In this document: positions 55,163 to 64,000 of the stretch, one piece after another
Position numbering within the stretch: position 1 is the first letter of the stretch
How the letters are laid out: each line of letters starts with the position of its first letter
Assembly (NCBI RefSeq): GCF_013256425.1
Contig: NZ_CP053904.1
Location: forward strand, 2,356,001 to 2,420,000
Direction of reading: 5' to 3'
Origin: Hymenobacter sp. BRD67
GTDB lineage: Bacteria; Bacteroidota; Bacteroidia; Cytophagales; Hymenobacteraceae
Length of the DNA: 64,000 bases
Program-made: the position numbers and the translations under genes
The notes under the pieces: generated by a model
Seen by the model: only the letters and a program-made list of their open reading frames with translations
What the model was told of the DNA's origin: nothing
Database searches by the model: none

Positions 55163-57134
55163 GTGGTGAAGCTATCCGTCGTCATTGTTAACTACAATGT
55201 CTGCTACTTTCTGGAGCAGACGCTGCTTTCGGTGCGCACCGCCGTGGCGGCGCTGGGCCAGCTAACCGAGGTATTTGTGGTCGATAATAATTCGGCTGAT
55301 AACTCGGTGGCAATGGTGCGTGCGCGCTTTCCCGAAGTCATTTTGCTTGCCAACCAGGATAATCCGGGGTTTTCCAAAGCCAACAACCAGGCCCTGCGGC
55401 GGGCTACCGGCCAGTACCAGCTGCTGCTCAACCCCGACACGCTGGTGGAGGAAAGCACCTTCCGGCGCTGCTGCGACTTTATGGATGCCCACCCGCGCTG
55501 CGGCGGCCTGGGCGTGCAGATGCTCGACGGCCAGGGCCGGTTTTTGCCCGAAAGCAAGCGCGGACTGCCCACGCCGGCCGTGGCGTTTTATAAGATTTTC
55601 GGGCTGGCGAGTCTTTTTCCGAAGTCGCGCACGTTTGGGCGCTACCACCTGGGCTTTCTGGCTAAAGACCAGGCCCACGAGATTGAGGTGCTGAGCGGGG
55701 CATTTATGCTGCTGCGCAAAACCGCGCTCGACCAGGTAGGGCTGCTCGACGAAGACTATTTTATGTACGGCGAGGACATTGACCTCTCGTATCGCCTCAC
55801 GCGGGCGGCTGGCAAAACTGGTATTTTCCGGGCGCCCGCATTCTGCACTACAAGGGCGAGAGCACCAAGCGCACGAGCGTTAACTACGTGTTTGTGTTTT
55901 ACCGGGCCATGGTCATTTTTGCCCAAAAGCACTTTGCCCCGAACCGGGCCGGCCTGTTTTCGGCGCTGATTAACAGCGCCATCTGGCTGCGAGCAGGCGC
56001 GGCCGTGGCGCAGCGCCTGGCCACGGCCGCCGCCCCGGTACTGCTCGACACAGGCTTGCTCTACGCGGGCATGTACGCCCTCAAAGTATACTGGGAAACC
56101 AACCAGAAGTACGTGCGCATGCCCTACCCGCCGCAGTACATGCTAGTGGCGGTGCCGCTCTACATTGCCGTGTGGCTGACTACTACCTGGCTAAGCGGGG
56201 GCTACGACCAGCCGGCCCGCACCAGCCGCGTGGTGCGGGGCCTGGCCGTAGGCACCGTGTTGATTTCAGCGGCCACCAATTTTTTTGATAACTGGCGCTT
56301 TTCCAAGGCGCTTATCGTGCTGGGCGGCGTGTGGGCGGCGGCGGCTCTCATTGCCCGGCGGCTGTTTAGCCACTGGCTGCGCCACGGCAACCTGCGCCTG
56401 AGCGAAGGCCGGGCAAAAACCGTGGCTATTGTTGGCTCAGCTCCCGAAAGCCAGCGCGTGCGCCAGCTGCTCGGCGCCGCGCAGGTACCTGCCAAAATTA
56501 TCGGCTACCTCACGCCCGTGCCGCTACCCGCCGCACTGCCTGTGCCCGCCGACCACCTGGGTACGGTGGCCGAGCTGCCGGCCCTGCTGCGGCTCTATGG
56601 CCTTACGGAGCTTATTTTTTGCGGGCAGGACCTGCCAGCCAGCCAGATTATCGACCTCATGGCCCGCCTGCCGGCCGAGCCGGTTGTGACGTATAAGATT
56701 CTGCCGGCCGGCAGCCAGTATATTATCGGCAGCAGCGATAAGGATGCGCCCGGCGATTACTACGCCCTCGACCGCTCGTGGCAGCTGAGCCAGCCCGCCC
56801 AGCGCCGCAACAAGCGCCTGCTCGACCTGGTTGCCTCCCTCACGATACTAGCTGCCAGCCCTTTACTGGCCTGGGGGCAGCTACGGCCGGGCGGCCTGCT
56901 GCGCAATGTCTGGCTAGTGCTGCGGGCCGGCGTAGCTGGGTGGGACTGCGCTACCTGCCCGAAGCCGACTCTCACCCCGCCGTGCTCTCGCCCGCCGACA
57001 CCGCCTCTGCCGAGATACTGCTTTCTGAGGCTACCCGCCGCCGCCTGGAGCTGCTTTATGCGCAGGATTATGAGCCCAGCCTCGACCTGGGCATATTGGC
57101 CCGGGGCTGGCGCCGACTCGGCGGCTCGTCATAA
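55163..57134 (+). CDS. Family 2 glycosyltransferase fused to a membrane/nucleotide-binding region and sugar-transferase remnant (two frameshifts)
   Basis: The restored protein has 657 residues. Residues 1-260 are a GT2 ('LSVVIVNYNVCYFLEQTLLSVRTA', 'VVDNNSADNSVAMVRARFPE', 'LLLNPDTLVEE', 'DEDYFMYGEDIDLSYRL'). Then about four membrane helices (about 290-400), a CoA-binding-like Rossmann domain ('KTVAIVGSAPESQRVRQLLGAAQVPAKIIGYL', about 415-500) and 'RRNKRLLDLVASLTILAASPLLAWGQ', the usual first helix of polyprenyl-phosphate sugar transferases, but the catalytic part after it is short and lacks the usual motifs. Frameshifts at 55807-55808 (repair: RAGWQNWYFPGARILHYKG) and 56934-56936 (repair: LVLRGRRSWVGLRYLPE). 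Start GTG 55163 or 55166. Likely O-antigen, exopolysaccharide or glycan assembly. Confidence 0.82.
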
Positions 57135-57218
57135 CAAACAAATGGTAGCCGGGCAGAGCGATTCTGGCTTTTTTGCGACAAAAGACCCGGCAAGACGAGG
57201 CTTACCCCACATTTTCAA

Positions 57219-57226
57219 TACTTTTG
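57219..57226 (+). promoter_or_regulatory. Probable -7 box of the aminotransferase gene
   Basis: TACTTTTG matches TAnnTTTG exactly and lies 32 bases upstream of the ATG at 57259. The -33 element is not clear. Confidence 0.5.
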
Positions 57227-57258
57227 CGACTCGCTCCTTTAACTTATCGAATAAGTTT

Positions 57259-58497
57259 ATGACCCCTAGTGCTTCTGCGGCTACTGCCCCGGCCGACCCA
57301 AGTGCCTATTTCGCCGACCGCATTCTTCAGATTCAGGAGTCGGCTACCATCGCCATGGCTAAGAAAAGCCGCGAGCTGGCCGCGCAGGGCGTCGATGTGA
57401 TTAACCTGAGCTTCGGCGAGCCCGATTTTCAGACGCCGCAGTATATAAAGGATGCGGCCAAGAAGGCGATTGACGACGGCTACACGTTTTATACGCCGGT
57501 GCCGGGCTACCTCGACCTGCGCCAGACTATTTGCGATAAGCTCTTGCGTGACAATGAACTGACTTATCAGCCCAGCCAGATTGTAGTGAGCACCGGTGCC
57601 AAGCAGGCGCTCAGCAATATCATCATGACGCTGATAAACCCTGGCGATGAGGTCATTATTTTTTCGCCCTACTGGGTAAGCTACGCCGCCCAGGTCGAAC
57701 TGGCCGAGGGCGTGGCCGTGCCCATTATGGGTAGTCTGGAAAACGACTACAAAGTGACGGCTGCTGAGTTTGCCGCGGCCATCACGCCGCGCACCAAGGC
57801 TGTCATGTACTCCTCGCCCTGCAACCCCACCGGGGCCGTGTTTAGCCGCCAGGAATTAGGAGCCATTGCCGACGTGCTGGCCCAGCACCCCGGCATCTTT
57901 GCCATTGCAGATGAGATTTATGAATATATAAATTTCACCAGCGAACACGTGAGCCTGGCCCAGTTTGCGCAGGTGAAAGACCAGGTAATCACCATCAATG
58001 GCTTCTCGAAGGGCTACGCCATGACGGGCTGGCGCCTGGGCTACCTGGCTGCGCACCCGGTCGTGGCCGCCGCCTGCGAAAAGCTCCAAAGCCAGGTTAC
58101 TTCCGGTACCTGCTCCATTGCGCAGCGCGCCGGCCTGGCGGCCCTGCAAGGCGGCCGCGCCTCGGCCGATGAAATGGTGCAGGCGTATCGCCGCCGCCGT
58201 GACCTGGTGCTGGGACTGGTAAAAGATATTCCGGGCCTCGTCACGCCCACGCCGGATGGCGCTTTTTATATCTTCCCCGATGTGACGGCTTTCTTCGGAC
58301 GCACCGCGCCCGATGGCACTGTTATTACTAATTCGTCGGACCTGACGCTTTACCTGCTGCGCGATGCGCACGTAGCAGCCGTGAGCGGCGACGCATTTGG
58401 CGCGCCCAACTGCATTCGCTTCAGTACCGCTGCCGCCGACGCTAAGCTAACCGAGGCCTTCGCACGGATTAAAAAGATCCTGGGCGCGTTAAAATAA
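57259..58497 (+). CDS. Pyridoxal-phosphate aminotransferase, class I (aspartate aminotransferase type)
   Basis: A 412-residue cytoplasmic enzyme. Substrate region 'VINLSFGEPDFQTPQYIKDAAKKAID', 'PGYLDLRQTICDKLLRDNELTYQPSQIVVSTGAKQALSNI', 'SSPCNPTGAVFSRQEL', 'IADEIYEYINF' (Asp/Tyr of the cofactor site) and the Schiff-base Lys251 in 'NGFSKGYAMTGWRLGY' place it in subclass I-gamma with aspartate aminotransferases. It transfers amino groups between aspartate and 2-oxoglutarate, most likely. The gene is preceded by its own promoter-like box and ends at a strong terminator. Confidence 0.95.
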   Translation: MTPSASAATAPADPSAYFADRILQIQESATIAMAKKSRELAAQGVDVINLSFGEPDFQTPQYIKDAAKKAIDDGYTFYTPVPGYLDLRQTICDKLLRDNELTYQPSQIVVSTGAKQALSNIIMTLINPGDEVIIFSPYWVSYAAQVELAEGVAVPIMGSLENDYKVTAAEFAAAITPRTKAVMYSSPCNPTGAVFSRQELGAIADVLAQHPGIFAIADEIYEYINFTSEHVSLAQFAQVKDQVITINGFSKGYAMTGWRLGYLAAHPVVAAACEKLQSQVTSGTCSIAQRAGLAALQGGRASADEMVQAYRRRRDLVLGLVKDIPGLVTPTPDGAFYIFPDVTAFFGRTAPDGTVITNSSDLTLYLLRDAHVAAVSGDAFGAPNCIRFSTAAADAKLTEAFARIKKILGALK

Positions 58498-58514
58498 TTT
58501 CCCCGCCGACCTAT

Positions 58515-58557
58515 AAAGGAGGATGGCGCGGGGCTCTGCCCCGCGCCATCCTCCTTT
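58515..58557 (+). terminator. Rho-independent terminator of the aminotransferase gene
   Basis: A 20-base arm (AAAGGAGGATGGCGCGGGGC) pairs perfectly with 58538-58557 around the loop TCT; T-run included. It lies 18 bases after the stop. Confidence 0.93.
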
Positions 58558-58619
58558 TGGTGTTTCTTGGTGTGAGCCGCAGCCCATCGTTGGCTGCCCG
58601 CCGTACCTTTACGGTACTT

Positions 58620-60533
<1,914 letters not shown>

Positions 60534-60551
60534 AACCATGAATTAAGCAAA

Positions 60552-60655
60552 AAAGAACGTCATGCCGAGCCCCGCGAAGCAGCTTGCTTACGTCATTGGT
60601 GAGTTATCCAACGATTTGGGCGAGCTGCTTCGCGGGGCTCGGCATGACGTTCTTT
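60552..60655. repeat. REP/MITE-like perfect inverted repeat
   Basis: A 33-base arm (60552-60584, starting AAAGAACGTCATGCCGAGCC) is perfectly reverse-complementary to 60623-60655, with a 38-base loop. It sits between the convergent ABC-F and hypothetical genes and shares its core word with the copies at 36421, 39965 and 44149. Confidence 0.88.
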
Positions 60656-60684
60656 AGCATTGCTAAATTTTCACAGACAGGCAG

Positions 60685-61061
60685 CTACGCTTTCCACAGC
60701 TCGTGCTCCTGGCCTTTGCTGGTGGTGAGGATGAAGCGGGCGGGTTGGCGCGCAGCACCAGGCGCACGCGGCCGGGGTACTTTTCGGAGTCTATCCACAC
60801 GCCATCTTCTTTCTGGGGCTTGTCGGTGGCGGGCAGATAAGCGGTAGGCAGCAGCACGTCGGTATCCGACTTCAGGTCGAGGTGGACTTTTTCGAGCGCG
60901 GCTTCGAGGTCGGGGCCAAAGTCATCGTTAAAATCGTCTTCGAGGTCGTGCAGCGACTCTTCCACGTCGTCGTAGCGGGCGTCGTCGTAGGTGAGCGTGT
61001 GAAGCTCGGCTTTCTTCTCAATCAGGGCCATCAGGGCGGCGTTCAGGTCGGCGGCGTTCAT
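60685..61061 (-). CDS. Conserved hypothetical acidic protein (one frameshift)
   Basis: The restored protein has 125 residues, started at ATG 61061 (MNAADLNAALMALIEKKAELHTLTYDDARYDDVEESLHDLEDDFNDDFG). The N-terminal half is very acidic and helical. The frame breaks at 60738-60740 (loss of a C on the minus strand); repair gives 'NPPRFILTTSKGQEHELWKA' and a stop at 60685-60687. No family is recognised. It is divergent from the MtfA-like gene. Confidence 0.72.
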
Positions 61062-61170
61062 CGGGGCAGGCAGGGGAAAGACACGTAAGAAGAAGATAGG
61101 GTACAAATTTGCGCATGAAACGGCAATCGGCCGCCCCAACCGCCGGGGCGGCTGCGCCGTTAAGCGGCGC

Positions 61171-62120
<950 letters not shown>

Positions 62121-62180
62121 CGCTACATAAGCAGGAGAGTTTGCATCTTTGAGTGCTACTTCACGGCACTTTCTCCTCAA

Positions 62181-63596
62181 ATGATGTTACGCTTATCGAT
62201 TTTCGGCTACTTTTTTTTGCTGCTACTGGGCCGGGCTGTGCCGGCCTGTGCCCAGGTTGAGTACCTGAGCCTCGACCAGCAAACGCTTGACCTGCCCCAG
62301 CGCACCTTTTATATTGAACAGGTTTTAGATGGGCGCACCGACCGCGCCGGTATTGGCCGGATACGCCCCCAGGCAGCGTTGGTATTGACCGGCTCATTGC
62401 GCCCAGCCGACTTGTATCCCAACCTGGTTCAGGGATTGACCAGTTTTTTGCAGACGCAACTGCCGGCCCGTCCTACTGACCGCCCGGCCCTATTGCTAGT
62501 GCGCGAGCTGCGAGTAGGCGAGCTGTTTACGAACGGCACAGCAGTAAGCGGCCCAACTGGATTGTTAACCGGCACGGGCGGGGGTATTATCCGGCAGGCC
62601 AGAGCGGTCCTCGACTTGTACCTACACGCGGCCGATGGCTATCATTTTGTACAAACCGCTACCGACACCGTGCGCCCCACTGGTATGCTAGGCATAACGC
62701 CCAGCCACGAGCGAAACCTCAAAAAAACGCTGGAGCGCTGCTTGCAACAGCTATCGACCCCTGATTGGAAAACCGCGCAAGCTCGGCCGGCGCAGTCGCT
62801 GGAGGCCCTCACCAAGGTGGGGCACGTGGCGAGCCCAACGCTGCTTTACGCCATCCTGACCACGCCAGTCGTGCCGGGCTACTTTCCTACGTTTCTCAGC
62901 TTTCGCAACAACCAGCCAGTGCCAGTACCCGGCTTGCAGGCAAAAGCAACTCCTCGGACTGCTGCCGGCTGGGAAAACCTGCCCGAGCTGACCCCAGTGG
63001 CCGCGGCCGGCCATGCCAGCGGAGTGGTACCCGCCGGTAGCTGGGGCTTCTCCGATGGTCAGCAGCTCTACATTTACCATCAGGGGCGCTATGCCATCCT
63101 GCAGCGGCAGGAAAACAGCTTTGGGTTTATGGGAATGCCAGACAACGCCAGTCAGGAGTTGAAGGCTGGCAACCTACTGGGTGCCGCGCTGGCCAACCGC
63201 CGGCCTCAACCTTATACCCTCGATATGGTAACCGGGCGCACCACCCAGTTTGCCGATGCCGGCCGGCCGGCATCGGCAAACTGGGTGGTGCGCATCTACG
63301 TGTACCGCAACCTGGGTGCCGGGCCTGCCCTGCCCGTTTTTTTAAATGACCAGGCAGTAGGTGAGCTAACCGAAAATCAGGTTCTGACCCTCACCTGGAC
63401 CGACCCCGTGCATGAGCCACACCTGCGCCTGGGTAGCGCAACGGCGCCGGAACTGACGTTTTTACCTAATTTTCGGCAGCCTGTTTACGTGCGGGGCGCT
63501 CGTAAGCTTGACCCCGCCAAACAACCGCTTGAGATAGTGCCGACCAGAGTTGGAGAATTTGATTTGAAGGCTATCCGACTCCGCACTCGTAAGTAA
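62181..63596 (+). CDS. Secreted protein of unknown function
   Basis: A 471-residue protein with a signal peptide (MMLRLSIFGYFFLLLLGRAVPACAQ). The mature part has alternating short strands ('PALLLVRELRVGELFTNGTAV', 'WVVRIYVYRNLGAGPALPVFLNDQAVGELTENQVLTLTW'), which suggests a beta-sandwich; the end resembles DUF2846-like modules ('VFLNDQAVGEL'). No enzyme motif is visible. The coding sequence contains a 58-base perfect palindrome at 63236-63293. It follows the MtfA-like gene by 60 bases on the same strand. Confidence 0.7.
   Translation: MMLRLSIFGYFFLLLLGRAVPACAQVEYLSLDQQTLDLPQRTFYIEQVLDGRTDRAGIGRIRPQAALVLTGSLRPADLYPNLVQGLTSFLQTQLPARPTDRPALLLVRELRVGELFTNGTAVSGPTGLLTGTGGGIIRQARAVLDLYLHAADGYHFVQTATDTVRPTGMLGITPSHERNLKKTLERCLQQLSTPDWKTAQARPAQSLEALTKVGHVASPTLLYAILTTPVVPGYFPTFLSFRNNQPVPVPGLQAKATPRTAAGWENLPELTPVAAAGHASGVVPAGSWGFSDGQQLYIYHQGRYAILQRQENSFGFMGMPDNASQELKAGNLLGAALANRRPQPYTLDMVTGRTTQFADAGRPASANWVVRIYVYRNLGAGPALPVFLNDQAVGELTENQVLTLTWTDPVHEPHLRLGSATAPELTFLPNFRQPVYVRGARKLDPAKQPLEIVPTRVGEFDLKAIRLRTRK
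63236..63293. repeat. 58-base perfect palindrome inside a coding sequence
   Basis: Two 29-base arms (first one beginning GCGCACCACCCAGTTTGCCG) meet with no spacer at the axis 63264/63265. The centre is GGCCGGCC. The reading frame passes through it, giving 'GRTTQFADAGRPASANWVVR'. Confidence 0.92.
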
Positions 63597-63611
63597 CCCC
63601 GACCTCCGCGC

Positions 63612-64000
63612 CTACTCCAGTTCCGCGGCGGGGTTCCAGTACAGCTTTTTAAAATCGACTACCACGTCATCTACCACCCGTACGCCTTCGGCTTCGAGCC
63701 GCTCCTGCATGGCGGTAGGCGTAGGAAAGTGGTGGCGGCCGGTGAGTTGCCCCAGGCGGTTTACCACACGGTGGGCGGGCACCTGCTCGTCTTTTTGGAA
63801 CGTGGCCGCGTCGAGGTTAGCTGCCATGAGGGCATAGCCCACGGCCCGCGAGCCGTGTTTTGCCCCCAGGTAGTGAGCAATAGCCCCGTAGCTGGTAACA
63901 CGACCCGGCGGCACCAGCCGCACTACCTCGTGCACATCGGCAAAGTAGTTGCGCTCGGGAGCCGGGGTGGCGGGCGGGGTGGGCAAAGCGGCGGCTGGCT
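63612..64000 (-). CDS. Alkyltransferase-like (ATL) DNA-binding protein, 5' end probably outside window
   Basis: A member of the O6-alkylguanine-DNA alkyltransferase C-terminal family ('VHEVVRLVPPGRVTSYGAIAHYLGAKHGSRAVGYALMAA', helix-turn-helix with Arg finger). The active-site motif PCHRV is PAHRVV, so the acceptor Cys is Ala and it cannot remove alkyl groups; this is the ATL class, which marks damage for nucleotide excision repair. No ATG is seen in frame before the window ends (a TTG at 63986 is possible), so the start may lie past base 64000. It converges with the secreted protein gene. Confidence 0.88.
   Translation of the reverse strand, partial: PAAALPTPPATPAPERNYFADVHEVVRLVPPGRVTSYGAIAHYLGAKHGSRAVGYALMAANLDAATFQKDEQVPAHRVVNRLGQLTGRHHFPTPTAMQERLEAEGVRVVDDVVVDFKKLYWNPAAELE

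Overview
The window looks like a chromosome segment from a high-GC Bacteroidota, most likely Hymenobacter or a close relative (Cytophagales). The basis is inference from gene content: SusC/SusD pair, two TonB receptors (one paired with a DUF4249 lipoprotein), type IX secretion C-terminal tails ending in short 'YPNPA'-type modules, TAnnTTTG promoter boxes, and general weakness of Shine-Dalgarno sites. No rRNA, tRNA, CRISPR, phage or transposase gene was seen.

Layout. 1-13.2 kb (all minus except one gene): a di-haem oxidoreductase lipoprotein cut by the window edge, a drug/metabolite exporter, a BtuB-like TonB receptor with a DUF3078 protein, an acyltransferase (plus), a beta-carbonic anhydrase, a TonB receptor/DUF4249 pair and a two-component system, then a PAP2 phosphatase. 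14-41.5 kb: a large pectin (homogalacturonan) utilisation locus. 41.5-51.9 kb: small secreted proteins, a fructose-bisphosphatase-like protein that has lost its metal ligands, an aldehyde dehydrogenase, a 950-residue repeat protein and a tandem alpha/beta-hydrolase. 51.9-64 kb: cytochrome P450, ClpS, RecR, a fused glycosyltransferase, an aminotransferase, an ABC-F ATPase, an MtfA-like peptidase with a SEC-C tail, an unknown secreted protein and an alkyltransferase-like protein.

How the pectin locus works. Secreted pectinesterases (three in tandem) remove methyl groups; a PL10 pectate lyase and a GH28 polygalacturonase cut the backbone; SusC/SusD import oligomers; GH105 releases the unsaturated end sugar. 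Saturated galacturonate goes through UxaC, UxaB and UxaA to 2-keto-3-deoxygluconate (KDG); the unsaturated product goes through KduI and KduD to the same KDG; KdgK and KdgA split it to pyruvate and glyceraldehyde-3-phosphate. An ExuT-like MFS carrier imports free uronates. One LacI-family regulator sits in the middle, and four copies of a CCGG-centred palindrome (AACGTTG-CCGG-CAACGTT type) lie upstream of GH28, of a secreted T9SS protein, of kduD/lacI and of kdgK, defining a probable regulon.

Sequence quality. At least 21 single-base losses interrupt 15 otherwise well-conserved genes. Nearly all fall in short G or C runs, and restoring one base each time gives a full-length family member with a length divisible by three. 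I read these as consensus errors and not as gene decay; coordinates below span the restored genes. Many long antisense reading frames are shadows caused by high GC and were left out.
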